A stretch of 64,000 nucleotides of DNA from Shimia_B sp039815465 (GCA_039815465.1 JBCBZG010000017.1:1-64000), one strand, 5' to 3'; shown: positions 51,662-60,920, numbered from the stretch's first letter. Program-made: numbers and translations. Notes: generated from the sequence alone by a model not told the origin.

Positions 51662-52834
51662 TCATGCCCCGAGCGGCCGCAGCAGGTCGCGGCTGATGAT
51701 GTGGCGCTGGATCTCACTCGTCCCGTCCCAGATCCGTTCCACCCGCGCATCGCGCCAAAAGCGCTCGAGCGGGTAGTCATCCATCAGCCCCATGCCGCCA
51801 TGAATCTGGATCGCCGCATCCGTGACCCGCGCCAACATCTCGGAGGCATAGAGCTTTGCCGACGCGATCTCCCGGTTGGCAGGCAGCCCCTTGTCGAGCC
51901 GGTCGGCGGAGGCCAGCGTCAGCAAGTCCGCGGCGTCAATCTCTGTGATCATATCGGCGATCTGGAAGCTCACCCCCTGGAACTTCCCGATCTTTTGCCC
52001 GAACTGCTCCCGCTGGGCGGCGTAGTCCAGCGCGTAGTCAAACGCCCGCCGTGCGCGTCCGACAGACATGGTCGCGACCGTGATCCGCGTGGCATAAAGC
52101 CACTCATTCATCACCGCAAAGCCGCCATCAACCTCGCCCAAGACCGCCTCCGCAGGCAGGCGGCAGTCGTCGAACTCCAGGATCATGTTCTTGTAGCCAC
52201 GGTGGCTGACGCTCTTGTAGCCATCGCGGATCGTAAAGCCCGCATGCCCCCGGTCCACTAAGAAACAGGTGATCCGCTTCTTTGGCCCCTTGGGCGTCTG
52301 ATCCTCGCCCGTGGCCACAAAGACGATGCAAAAATCCGCGTGCTCCGCGCCAGAGATGAAATGTTTCGTCCCGTTGATGACCCAGTCCGTGCCATCCCGA
52401 ACCGCGCTGCACTTCATGCCGCGCACGTCCGACCCCGCACCGGGTTCCGTCATGGCCAGCGCATCCATCTTTTCGCCACGAACCGCGGGCCTAAGGTACC
52501 GCTCCACCTGCTCACCTTCGCAGGCCATCAGGATATTCTGAGGACGGCCAAAGAAGTGGTTGAGCGCCATGGACCCGCGGCCAAGCTCCCGCTCCACGAT
52601 GGCGAATTCCAGATGGCTGAGCCCCGCACAGCCCACGGACTCAGGGAAGTTGCAGGCGTAGAACCCCAAATCGAGCGTCTTCTGCTTGATGTCTTGCGCA
52701 ATCTCGTGCGGCACCTCGCCGGTGCGCTCCACAAGCTCTTCATGGGGGTAGATTTCGTTTTCGACAAAGGCACGGACGGTGTCCGCGATCATCAGTTGTT
52801 CGTCAGATTGACCATAGATCATAGGGTGGCTCAC
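51662..52834 (-). CDS. Acyl-CoA dehydrogenase with Asp at the catalytic Glu position
   Basis: A 390-residue flavin dehydrogenase that should desaturate an acyl-CoA, passing electrons to ETF. The motifs are LAMTEPGAGSDVRGMKCSA (FAD/substrate loop), NGTKHFISGAEHADF, AAQREQFGQKIGKFQG and IQIHGGMGLMDDYPLERFWRDA. The usual catalytic Glu of the YEGT motif is Asp here: IWDGTSEIQR, D370 (codon GAC checked). Relatives with altered catalytic bases often act on branched or unusual acyl-CoAs. With the neighbouring CaiD-like hydratase and acyl-CoA synthetase it suggests a catabolic acyl-CoA pathway. Confidence 0.88.
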   Translation of the reverse strand: MSHPMIYGQSDEQLMIADTVRAFVENEIYPHEELVERTGEVPHEIAQDIKQKTLDLGFYACNFPESVGCAGLSHLEFAIVERELGRGSMALNHFFGRPQNILMACEGEQVERYLRPAVRGEKMDALAMTEPGAGSDVRGMKCSAVRDGTDWVINGTKHFISGAEHADFCIVFVATGEDQTPKGPKKRITCFLVDRGHAGFTIRDGYKSVSHRGYKNMILEFDDCRLPAEAVLGEVDGGFAVMNEWLYATRITVATMSVGRARRAFDYALDYAAQREQFGQKIGKFQGVSFQIADMITEIDAADLLTLASADRLDKGLPANREIASAKLYASEMLARVTDAAIQIHGGMGLMDDYPLERFWRDARVERIWDGTSEIQRHIISRDLLRPLGA

Positions 52835-53220
52835 ACGTTGAAAGGACAGGACAGGGTGACACTACCCCACCCGCCCGAGCCGCCGCGTGCTGGTCCAATC
52901 CCGCGGGTCATCAATGACGCCACGACCGTGATCGATTCGCCGTTCCATGACGAAACCTTACCGCGCCCATGGCAAAAGAGTTGAGCTTTTGCGACACCGC
53001 CCCGCCGCATTCCTTCCCAGGGCGGTCGCTGGGCGGCACTGTTTGACGCGTGCCGCGTCAAAGGCGCCCGCCCACCGACCCAGCCTATTCCCTTCCCTTT
53101 CTTTCGTCCCCAAATACTTCCGCCGGAGGCAAATCGCGGCAAAGCCGCGCCCCCCGTATGTTCAAGCCTGAAAGGCGCAGAAGGGAGGTGGGCGGGCCCG
53201 CCCTCTCAGAAAAAACAGCC
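52835..53220. other. Intergenic region upstream of the acyl-CoA dehydrogenase gene
   Basis: A 386-base gap between the acyl-CoA dehydrogenase start and the end of the hydroxylase pseudogene, both minus. It holds the third copy of a dispersed repeat arm (53097-53121), a hairpin CGCGGC-AAA-GCCGCG (53135-53149), and a GGGCGGGCCCGCCC palindrome near 53190. No gene is supported; the promoter of the dehydrogenase should be near its left end. Confidence 0.55.
53097..53121 (+). repeat. Dispersed repeat arm, copy 3
   Basis: CTTTCTTTCGTCC, CC, AAATACTTCC is the reverse complement of the left arm of the inverted repeat at 2449-2473 with about three changes. It lies in the 386-base gap. The matching opposite arm is missing here, so this is a partial or decayed copy. 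Confidence 0.65.
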
Positions 53221-54231
53221 CTATCCCGTCTCGCGGTACATCACCTTCTTGCGCATCCGCGTCTCGCGCGTGGCAGCCTCTGAGCCATTGTAGCACGTCC
53301 CAAACCAGCGATCCCAGGGCATCTCCACCGTGCCGTAATTGCATTCGAAATAGCGGTGGTGCAGCTGGTGAAAGAAATCCCCGGCCTTGGCCCTGCGGGT
53401 GCCACCGACCTCCACCCGTTCGAACCCGGAATGGGAGAACACCGGGTGGATCGACTGCATGTAACCGTGAAACAGCACATGGATCGGGTGGCTCGCCAGC
53501 ACCGCGTGGATCGCAAAGTTGGTGTAAAACAGCAGATGCTCCAGCGGGTGCATCGAGATGCCAGACCACGGCCCCACATTCACATTCCGGTGGTGCAGCG
53601 CATGGGCGCGTTTGGAAAAGAACCTCACATGCAGCAGCCGGTGCACCCAGTAGAAATGGAAGCTCGACCAGACCACGAGGATTGGGAAGACGGCGATGAA
53701 CCACACCGGGGTTTCCAGTGGGTGCACGACCGGAAACCAACCATTCGCCATCGCCCAGTAGACCGGCGCCTGAAACGCGGTCCAGAGCGTGATGCCCTAC
53801 GCGATGGTCTAGGACATGTTGTCATGGATCTGGTTTCTGAACGTATAAACGGATGACTTTTCCGCCGGGCCGCGGGCCTCAAACTTCCAGCGCGTTTCCT
53901 GACTGCGCCAACGATAAAGCCACAGGTGAAGCCCCCCAGCGCAGAGGCAGTGGGGGATGAGGTTCGATAGGCAGACGCGGGCAACCCAGCCCCAGTGCCA
54001 CTGCGCCATCGCGTCAAGCGGCGGCAGAAAAATCAGCCAAGCGATCACGGCCGCAATCACCGTCACAGTCGTCGTCGTGATCGCAAGCCCGTAATTCGCG
54101 TACCACGGCAGCACAGCTGTAGGGCGCGGCGGCCAGGCAAAGAGTGGGTTCAGCCGTACCTCCCCCGGGTGATGGTTCCAGCGGCGCGGTTCGCGTCCGG
54201 GGTCAAAGTCCCTTTGAGGCAGGTCAGTCAT
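53221..54231 (-). pseudogene. Fatty acid hydroxylase/sterol desaturase gene with two amber stops
   Basis: The reading frame is otherwise continuous for 336 codons. It starts at MTDLPQRDFD (ATG 54231, after GGAGGA). Membrane segments follow (GLAITTTTVTVIAAVIAWLIFLPP and others). Two TAG codons at 53809-53811 and 53797-53799 interrupt it, four codons apart (NMS*TIA*GIT). After them come the diiron histidine clusters HRLLH, HALHH and HQLHH. In homologues this place reads roughly W and S, so single base changes (TGG or TCG to TAG) explain both. It is likely recently inactivated. Confidence 0.85.
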
Positions 54232-54346
54232 GGGCGCGTCCTCCTTGGGCTCTACCGGCGACGCTTTCTGCACAATGGGTGAGCTTCTCGCTCAAAACGG
54301 CGTTTTGTCGTTTTCCGCGCTTGGGGTCTGCGCGTAGGTTGAGCCC

Positions 54347-55048
54347 ATGGAGTGGGTTTGGCGTTTCACAGTTTTTGCGGTTCTGACGATCCTGACCCAG
54401 TTGGGTGGGTTGGCCTATGCGGCAGGGCTTGCGCTGCGACGACCGTGGCTGGGCGGGTTCGGGGCCTATCTGGCTCTGTCGCTTGCGGCGACCCAAGTAG
54501 CGCCTGCGATGGGCCGTGTCCCGCTCCCCTGTTTCAGTGGTGAGACGCGGGTGCTGCTGGTCCTCTGCGCCATGAACAGGCACTACGCCACGCCGGAGGC
54601 CGCCGCCGTGACCGCTGATCTGGGGAAAGCCGTGCCGGGCACGGTGGTGCTCGACGCCGGGTTTCCGTTTATTGACGGGTTCCCGCTTCTGCCGCATCTC
54701 AGCCACGACGACGGGCGCAAGGTGGACACAGCGCTCTACTACGACGGGTCGCCGCCTTCGCCCCTGGGCTATTTCGCCTTCGAGCCGGGACCGACGGACT
54801 GCCCGGACGGCCTATGGCCGACGATGCGCTGGGATATGGAATGGTTCCAACCGCTTTGGCCCGAGCGCACGCTTGACGGGGCCCGCCTCGCCGCCGCAGC
54901 GCAGTTTCTCGCCAATGATCCCCGGGTGGAAAAGCTATTTCTTGAGCCGCACCTGCAGGCTCGGCTTGGCCTTTCACACCCGAAGATTCGCTTCCAAGGC
55001 TGTCGCGCGGCCCGCCACGACGACCACATCCATTTCCAAGTGTTCTAG
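54347..55048 (+). CDS. Predicted membrane-anchored LAS-type metallopeptidase
   Basis: A 233-residue protein. Two N-terminal hydrophobic segments (WRFTVFAVLTILTQLGGLAY and a second ending AATQVAP) are followed by an extracytoplasmic domain. Its metal-site pattern is HLSHDDGRKVD near residue 123 and HDDHIHFQVF at the extreme C-terminus, the H...D and HxH pair of LAS/MepA (murein endopeptidase) enzymes. Peptidoglycan cleavage is an inference from these residues. The stop nests in CTAG with that of the convergent DUF6958 gene. Confidence 0.68.
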   Translation: MEWVWRFTVFAVLTILTQLGGLAYAAGLALRRPWLGGFGAYLALSLAATQVAPAMGRVPLPCFSGETRVLLVLCAMNRHYATPEAAAVTADLGKAVPGTVVLDAGFPFIDGFPLLPHLSHDDGRKVDTALYYDGSPPSPLGYFAFEPGPTDCPDGLWPTMRWDMEWFQPLWPERTLDGARLAAAAQFLANDPRVEKLFLEPHLQARLGLSHPKIRFQGCRAARHDDHIHFQVF

Positions 55049-55335
55049 AGCTTCCGAAACCGGAGCGGCTTTGTATCCGCCCGCGCGATTACGCCCTTGG
55101 CCTCAAGATCGAGCTGCACTGTTTTCATCCACCAGCCTGACTTCTCGCCCCCGGGAAAAAGCGCGGGGTCGAGCGTTTGAAGCAGCGCGGATTTAAGCTC
55201 TGCGGCGGTCATACCCGGGGCATCGCTGGTGATCGCGCCCATCAGCGCCGCGTGCATGGCCTCGTATTTCGCCCGATCCACGCGTGTGACATGGTCCGGC
55301 GCGTTCACATTCTGCACTTCGATCTTGTCGCTCAT
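55045..55335 (-). CDS. DUF6958 family protein
   Basis: A 96-residue cytosolic protein (MSDKIEVQNVNAPDHVTRVD at the start, YEAMHAALMGAI in the middle, and GWWMKTVQLDLEAKGVI near the end). The GWW and 'T-VQLDLEAKG' segments fit the DUF6958 family. No known function. It is convergent with the LAS-type peptidase gene, sharing four bases. Confidence 0.75.
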   Translation of the reverse strand: MSDKIEVQNVNAPDHVTRVDRAKYEAMHAALMGAITSDAPGMTAAELKSALLQTLDPALFPGGEKSGWWMKTVQLDLEAKGVIARADTKPLRFRKL

Positions 55336-55359
55336 TGTGGGCCCCCGTCGAAAGATGCC

Positions 55360-56115
55360 CTATGAGGCGTAATTCGACCCCTCTTCGTCAAGGATTGCTT
55401 TGAGCTCCTGCAGGTGGCGGATGTCTTGTTCGGGATAGGTCTCCAGCTCCTGCGCGGTGCTCTCGGCCACCTCATGGGACAGCACGCGCAGCGGTTTGCC
55501 GGTTTGCAGCGCCAGGATGTAGGTCTGGCAGGCGCGCTCAAAGTAATACATCCGGTTGAACGTCTCTGCGACGGTGTCACCGATCACGAGAATGCCGTGG
55601 TTGCCCATGATCATGACCTTCTGCTTGGGGTCATGGAAGAGCTTCGCACAGCGCTCCCCCTCCTCCTCGAAGGCAAGCCCGCCATAGGCGTCGTCGATCA
55701 CGTAGCGCCCGTAAAACGTCGCGCAGTTCTGATCGACGGGCAGCAGATTGCTATCTGCCAACGCCGCAAGGGCCGTGGCATAGGGGGAATGCACGTGCAT
55801 CGCGCAGCGCGCGTGGCGGCAGTGGCGGTGGAGCCCCCCATGGAGCCCCCAAGCCGTCGGGTCTGGCGCGTCGGGCTGGTCCATCGTGTCGGGGTCATTG
55901 GAATCCACCACGATCATGTCTGACGCCTTGATGCGTGAGAAATGCATCTGGTTGGGGTTCATTAGGAACTGCGTGCCGTCGTCATTGATGGCGAGGCTGA
56001 AATGGTTCGCGACGGCCTCGTGCAGGTTCAGCCGCGCTGCCCAGCGGAACGCAGCCGCCAGGTCCACACGTTCAGACCAGTGATCGATACTGGGGCGGAT
56101 GTTGGTGACGGTCAT
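55360..56115 (-). CDS. Class II aldolase/adducin family protein
   Basis: A 251-residue AraD-fold enzyme. The metal histidines lie in MHVHSPYATALAAL and the catalytic region in MIMGNHGILVIG, with FYGRYVIDDAYGG in between. NHFSLAI holds the phosphate/substrate loop. Members cleave sugar phosphates or act as 3-dehydro-tetronate decarboxylases; substrate is unknown. The ATG at 56115 begins MTVTNIRPSIDHWSER. It is divergent from ade. Confidence 0.86.
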   Translation of the reverse strand: MTVTNIRPSIDHWSERVDLAAAFRWAARLNLHEAVANHFSLAINDDGTQFLMNPNQMHFSRIKASDMIVVDSNDPDTMDQPDAPDPTAWGLHGGLHRHCRHARCAMHVHSPYATALAALADSNLLPVDQNCATFYGRYVIDDAYGGLAFEEEGERCAKLFHDPKQKVMIMGNHGILVIGDTVAETFNRMYYFERACQTYILALQTGKPLRVLSHEVAESTAQELETYPEQDIRHLQELKAILDEEGSNYAS

Positions 56116-56254
56116 GGCGCGGGCTCCCTTTCGCTGCACCACTGTCTCCAGAGGCCCGGCGCAGCGCAAGCGTGTTCGCGTCGGGCATATGTCGGTTTCA
56201 TGAAACTTGCTCGGGGAGGGTTGCATCCCCGCCAACACTCGTTGATTTTGGGCC

Positions 56255-58054
56255 ATGGAACACCCGAACATCAAATCCTGGGCCGACGCCGCGCCGACGC
56301 TGGTCGCCGTCGCCACCGGGCGCGCCCCCGCCGACCGCATCATCCGCAACGCCAAAGTCGTGATCGTCCACACCCGCGAAGTGCTGGAGTGGGAGATTGC
56401 GATTGCCGCGGGCCGCTTTGCCTATGTCGGCCCCGATGCCTCCCATTGTGCAGGCCCCGACACGGAGATCATCGACGCGGGCGGGCGCTACGCGATCCCC
56501 GGGCTCTGCGACGGGCATATGCATATCGAAAGCGGGATGCTCACCCCGGCGGAGTTTGCCGCCGCTGTCATTCCCCATGGCACGACGACCATGTTCACCG
56601 ACCCGCACGAGATCGCCAATGTGCTCGGCCTCGACGGCGTTCGGATGATGCATGACGAGGCGCTGATGCAGCCCATCAACATCTTTACCCAGATGCCGTC
56701 CTGCGCGCCCTCCGCGCCGGGGCTGGAGACGACAGGTTACGAGATCAGCGAGGCTGACGTGGCCGAGGCGATGGGTTGGCCTGGCATTATCGGCCTCGGG
56801 GAGATGATGAACTTCCCCGGTGTCGTGAACGGCGACGCCCAGATGCTGGGCGAGATCGCCGCGACTCAACGCGCGGTGAAGACGGTGGGTGGCCACTATG
56901 CCTCCCCCGATCTGGGCCCCGCCTTCCACGCCTACGCGGCTGGCGGTCCCGCCGATGACCACGAGGGCACCTGCGTCGACGATGCCATCGCGCGCACCCG
57001 GCAGGGGATGCGCATCATGATGCGGCTGGGCTCCGCCTGGTACGACGTTGAAAGCCAGATCGCCGCCGTGACCGAACGCGGCCTCGACCCGCGGAACTTT
57101 ATCCTGTGCACCGATGACTGCTTTGCCAAAACCCTGGTGGACGAGGGCCACATGGACCGCGTGGTGCGCCACGCCATCGCCTGCGGCTGTGATCCGCTTG
57201 TGGCGCTGCAAATGGCCACGCTCAACACCGCCACCCATTTCGGGCTGGAACGAGAGCTAGGCTCCATTGCGCCTGGGCGGCGGGCGGATGTGATCCTGAC
57301 CTCTGACCTGACGACGCTGCCCATCGAGACCGTCATTGCCCATGGCAAAACGGTGGCCGAAGGCGGTGCTCTGCGCGTCGACTGTCCGCACTACGACTGG
57401 CCCCAAGCCTCGCGCGAAACCGTCCGCATGGGCGCGGCGAAAACTGCGCAGGATTTCGAAATCAAAGCGCCAGAGGGCGCCAACCGCGTCAAAGCCCGCG
57501 TCATCGGCGTCGTCGAAAACCAAGCCCCGACTAAGGCGCTCACGGCTGACCTACCTGTCCAAGATGGGCTGGTAGAGGGCGACGGCGACGTCTGCCAGAT
57601 CGCACTCGTCGAACGCCACCGTGCGACCGGCGGCGTCACCAACGCATTCGTGTCTGGCTTTGGCTACAAAGGGCCCATGGCCATGGCGTCCACCGTGGCC
57701 CATGACAGCCACCACATGATCGTCGTGGGCACCGACCGCGCCAACATGGCCGCCGCCGCCAACCGCCTGGCAGAGGTCGGCGGCGGCATGTGCGTCTACC
57801 GCGACGGGCAGGAGGCCGCGCTGGTCGAACTGCCCATCGCCGGGCTCATGTCCGACGCCCCCGCGACCGAGGTCGCCGCAAAGGCCGACCGCATTCTGAC
57901 AGCCATGAAAGAGGCTGGATGCACGCTCAACAACGCCAATATGCAGCACTCGCTGCTCGCATTGGTGGTAATCCCAGAGCTGCGCATCAGTGATTTAGGA
58001 CTTGTCGACGTGCGAACGTTCGAACTCGTCCCCCTGTTTGAGGACCATTCATGA
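56255..58054 (+). CDS. ade: Adenine deaminase
   Basis: A 599-residue amidohydrolase converting adenine to hypoxanthine and ammonia. The metal motif is GLCDGHMHIESGMLTPAEF, followed by GTTTMFTDPHEIANVLG, GEMMNFPGVV, and CTDDCFAKTLVDEGHMD. The C-terminal domain ends LISDLGLVD-like with FELVPLFED. It overlaps amn in ATGA, so the two are coupled: AMP nucleosidase makes adenine, and this enzyme deaminates it. Confidence 0.93.
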   Translation: MEHPNIKSWADAAPTLVAVATGRAPADRIIRNAKVVIVHTREVLEWEIAIAAGRFAYVGPDASHCAGPDTEIIDAGGRYAIPGLCDGHMHIESGMLTPAEFAAAVIPHGTTTMFTDPHEIANVLGLDGVRMMHDEALMQPINIFTQMPSCAPSAPGLETTGYEISEADVAEAMGWPGIIGLGEMMNFPGVVNGDAQMLGEIAATQRAVKTVGGHYASPDLGPAFHAYAAGGPADDHEGTCVDDAIARTRQGMRIMMRLGSAWYDVESQIAAVTERGLDPRNFILCTDDCFAKTLVDEGHMDRVVRHAIACGCDPLVALQMATLNTATHFGLERELGSIAPGRRADVILTSDLTTLPIETVIAHGKTVAEGGALRVDCPHYDWPQASRETVRMGAAKTAQDFEIKAPEGANRVKARVIGVVENQAPTKALTADLPVQDGLVEGDGDVCQIALVERHRATGGVTNAFVSGFGYKGPMAMASTVAHDSHHMIVVGTDRANMAAAANRLAEVGGGMCVYRDGQEAALVELPIAGLMSDAPATEVAAKADRILTAMKEAGCTLNNANMQHSLLALVVIPELRISDLGLVDVRTFELVPLFEDHS

Positions 58055-59532
58055 CCGCAATTCACCCCGACGTCATCGAAACCCCCGACGTCCCGGAAAC
58101 CCAAAGCTTTACCGATGCCGCCGCCGCCGTGGACAGGTTGGAGGCGCTCTATAAAGCCGCTACCACCTTCTTGTGCGACCGCTTTAGCGCCGCGCTTGGC
58201 GGGGCACGGCCCACGGGGCGCTACCGGGCGTTTTACCCCGAGATTCGCGTCTCAACGACAAGCTACGCAAGCATAGATTCGCGCCTGTCCTTTGGACATG
58301 TGGCGGAGCCGGGGCTTTATGCCACCACCGTCACGCGACCTGATCTGTTTCGGAACTACCTGATCCAACAGATCGAGCTCTTGATGACGAACCACGGGGT
58401 CTCCGTGTCGGTGGGCGCGTCGGAGACGCCGATGCCCGTCCACTTTGCCGTCGCAAGCGAAGGCGACATCGTCGTCCCGCAAGAAGGCGCCGCGCCTTTC
58501 ACGCTGCGCGATGTCTTCGACGTGCCGGACCTGAGCACCACCAATGACGAGATCGTCAATGGCAGCGATTTCACCTACTCGGACGGCGCGGCCCCCCTAG
58601 CCCCCTTTACCGCGCAGCGGGTGGATTACTCGCTCGCCCGGTTGTCGCACTACACCGCCACCGATCCCAGCCATTTCCAAAACCACGTGCTCTTTACCAA
58701 CTACCAGTTCTACGTGGAGGAGTTCGAGGCCTACGCCCGCGAGATGCTCGCCGACCCAAACAGCGGTTACACAAGCTTTGTCGCTACAGGGAATGCAGAG
58801 ATCACCGATGCGAACGCGGCGCTAGAGGTGCCCGCGAAGCTGCCGCAGATGCCCACCTACCACCTCAAGCGGGATGACAATGCGGGGATCACGCTGGTCA
58901 ATATCGGGGTGGGCCCGTCGAACGCAAAGACCGCCACCGACCACATCGCCGTCCTGCGCCCCCACGCCTGGATGATGGTTGGCCACTGCGCGGGCCTGCG
59001 CAATTCGCAGTCCCTGGGCGATTTCGTGCTCGCCCATGCGTATCTGCGCGAGGATCACGTGCTCGACGACGACCTGCCCACTTGGGTGCCGATCCCGGCC
59101 CTGGCAGAGGTCCAGACCTCGCTTGAGGAGGCCGTGGCAGAGGTCAGCGGGCTCGAAGGCTACGACCTCAAGCGGCTCATGCGCACGGGCACCGTGGCGA
59201 CCATCGACAACCGCAACTGGGAACTGCGCGACCAATCTGGCCCGGTGCAGCGGCTCAGCCAGTCGCGGGCCATCGCGCTCGATATGGAAAGCGCCACGAT
59301 TGCGGCCAATGGCTACCGCTTCCGCGTGCCCTACGGCACGCTTTTGTGCGTGTCCGACAAACCGCTCCACGGCGAGCTCAAGCTGCCCGGGATGGCCACC
59401 GACTTCTACAAGACCCAGGTCGCCCGCCATCTCAAGATCGGGATCAGAGCCATGGAAATCATCCGCGACATGCCGCTCGAACGCATTCACAGCCGCAAAC
59501 TACGCTCGTTCGAGGAGACCGCATTCCTCTAG
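58051..59532 (+). CDS. amn: AMP nucleosidase
   Basis: A 493-residue cytosolic enzyme that splits AMP to adenine and ribose 5-phosphate. The N-terminal AMP-binding domain (about residues 20-190) includes RYRAFYPEIRVSTTSY and NHGVSVSVGASETPMPVHFA. The phosphorylase-like catalytic domain has GVGPSNAKTATDHIAVLRPHAWMMVGHCAGLRNSQ and MESATIAANGYRFRVPYGTLLCVSDKPLHG. Length is normal. With ade it forms an AMP to hypoxanthine route. Confidence 0.95.
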   Translation: MTAIHPDVIETPDVPETQSFTDAAAAVDRLEALYKAATTFLCDRFSAALGGARPTGRYRAFYPEIRVSTTSYASIDSRLSFGHVAEPGLYATTVTRPDLFRNYLIQQIELLMTNHGVSVSVGASETPMPVHFAVASEGDIVVPQEGAAPFTLRDVFDVPDLSTTNDEIVNGSDFTYSDGAAPLAPFTAQRVDYSLARLSHYTATDPSHFQNHVLFTNYQFYVEEFEAYAREMLADPNSGYTSFVATGNAEITDANAALEVPAKLPQMPTYHLKRDDNAGITLVNIGVGPSNAKTATDHIAVLRPHAWMMVGHCAGLRNSQSLGDFVLAHAYLREDHVLDDDLPTWVPIPALAEVQTSLEEAVAEVSGLEGYDLKRLMRTGTVATIDNRNWELRDQSGPVQRLSQSRAIALDMESATIAANGYRFRVPYGTLLCVSDKPLHGELKLPGMATDFYKTQVARHLKIGIRAMEIIRDMPLERIHSRKLRSFEETAFL

Positions 59533-59657
59533 ACCTAGGGTCGGCAACAAAATGCCCTGGTTTTGTGCGTTCGGCACACTAATAGTTGTGGAGTAAAGGA
59601 AAATACCGTTAGTATCCCACGACGAGGCCCGACACTTGGGCAGTTAAGGAGAATAAT

Positions 59658-59945
59658 ATGGCCAAACCAATGACCAAAACACAGCTCGTGGCCGCGCTCG
59701 CCGAAGAACTGGGCAGCGACAAGAAGGCTGCATCGGCTGCCCTCGACGCTGTTTGCGGCGTTATCACGCGTGAGGTCTCCGGCGGGGGCGCCGTGACGCT
59801 TCCTGGCATCGGCAAGATCTATTGCCGCGAGCGGCCAGAGCGGATGGTGCGCAACCCTGCGACGGGCGACCAGATCCAAAAACCGGCCGATCGCGTTGTG
59901 AAAATGACGATCGCCAAAGCGCTCAAAGACAGCGTGAACGGGTAA
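59658..59945 (+). CDS. HU-family DNA-binding protein
   Basis: A 95-residue histone-like protein: TKTQLVAALAEELGSDKKAASAALDAV forms the helical dimer part. The beta-arm region GKIYCRERPERMVRNPATGDQI contains the RNPATG signature that inserts into the DNA minor groove. The ATG follows AAGGAGAATAAT, a strong ribosome site. It is a nucleoid protein; whether HU or IHF-like cannot be settled, but the sequence is HU type. Confidence 0.92.
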   Translation: MAKPMTKTQLVAALAEELGSDKKAASAALDAVCGVITREVSGGGAVTLPGIGKIYCRERPERMVRNPATGDQIQKPADRVVKMTIAKALKDSVNG

Positions 59946-60047
59946 ACGGCCCACGCGCCACCCCGATACTGACGAGCGGTCCGGCCCACTGCCGGGACGC
60001 TTGGCCCTGGCTACGGCCGCAGCCCTTTTGCCAATAGCTGGGCTTTG

Positions 60048-60920
60048 ATGGACCTCCGCTCCCTCCTTTACGGTCTGATTTTCGCGTTCGCGTGGTCGTC
60101 TGCCTTTACCTCCGCCCGGATCATCGTGGCAGAGGCGCCACCGCTTTTGATCCTGTCTCTGCGCTTCTTCGCTTCGGGCGTGATCGCGTGCCTGATCGCC
60201 TTGGCGCTGCGCCAGTCGTTCCGGTTGAGCCGCGCGCAATGGGGGGCGACGCTGATCTTTGGGCTGTGCCAGAACGCGCTCTACCTCGGCCTGAACTTCG
60301 TCGCGATGCAGAGTGTGGAAGCATCGCTGGCGGCCATCATCGCCTCTGTCCTGCCGCTTGTCGTGGCGCTGGCGGGGTGGTTGATGTTTGGCGAACGCAT
60401 CGGCGTGCTGGGGATTGCGGGGCTTGCGGCGGGGATGGCCGGGGTCCTGTTGATCATGGGGCTTAGGCTCAACGGCGGCGCGGACCTCTTTGGTGTGGCG
60501 CTTTGCATCGTGGGCGTGCTCGCGCTGACGGCGGCCACGCTCGCGCTGCGCACGGCGTCGAGCGGTGGGAACTTCATGGTGATTGTGGGGCTGCAAATGC
60601 TGATCGGTGGTGCAGCGCTCTTGGTCCCCGGTCTCCTGCTCGAGACGTGGGAGGTCACCTGGTCACCGCGCCTCATCGCCGCTTTCACCTACACGACGCT
60701 GGTTCCGGGGCTCCTGGCGACGATCATTTGGTTCCAACTCGTCGACCGCATCGGCGCGCTCAAGGCCGCCACGTTCCACTTTCTCAACCCCTTTTTCGGT
60801 GTTGCGGTCGCGGCCCTGTTGTTGGGGGAGGCCCTGGGCGTGCTCGATGTGCTTGGCGTCACGATCATCACCGTGGGTATCCTGGCCGTGCAGCTGTCAC
60901 GACAGAACACAGCCCGGTGA
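60048..60920 (+). CDS. EamA/DMT-family transporter
   Basis: A 290-residue drug/metabolite transporter with about ten transmembrane segments in two EamA repeats. The first ends SVLPLVVALAGWLMFGERIG and the second has FLNPFFGVAVAALLLGEALG, the matching repeat signatures. Usual substrates are metabolites or amino acids exported by proton antiport. The ATG at 60048 is preferred over a TTG one codon before. Confidence 0.9.
   Translation: MDLRSLLYGLIFAFAWSSAFTSARIIVAEAPPLLILSLRFFASGVIACLIALALRQSFRLSRAQWGATLIFGLCQNALYLGLNFVAMQSVEASLAAIIASVLPLVVALAGWLMFGERIGVLGIAGLAAGMAGVLLIMGLRLNGGADLFGVALCIVGVLALTAATLALRTASSGGNFMVIVGLQMLIGGAALLVPGLLLETWEVTWSPRLIAAFTYTTLVPGLLATIIWFQLVDRIGALKAATFHFLNPFFGVAVAALLLGEALGVLDVLGVTIITVGILAVQLSRQNTAR

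Noticed and set aside
53797..53811. Amber codons as pyrrolysine or readthrough codons in the hydroxylase gene.
   Set aside because: No Pyl genes or recoding element are seen, other genes in the window use TAG as a stop, and simple nonsense mutations explain both codons.
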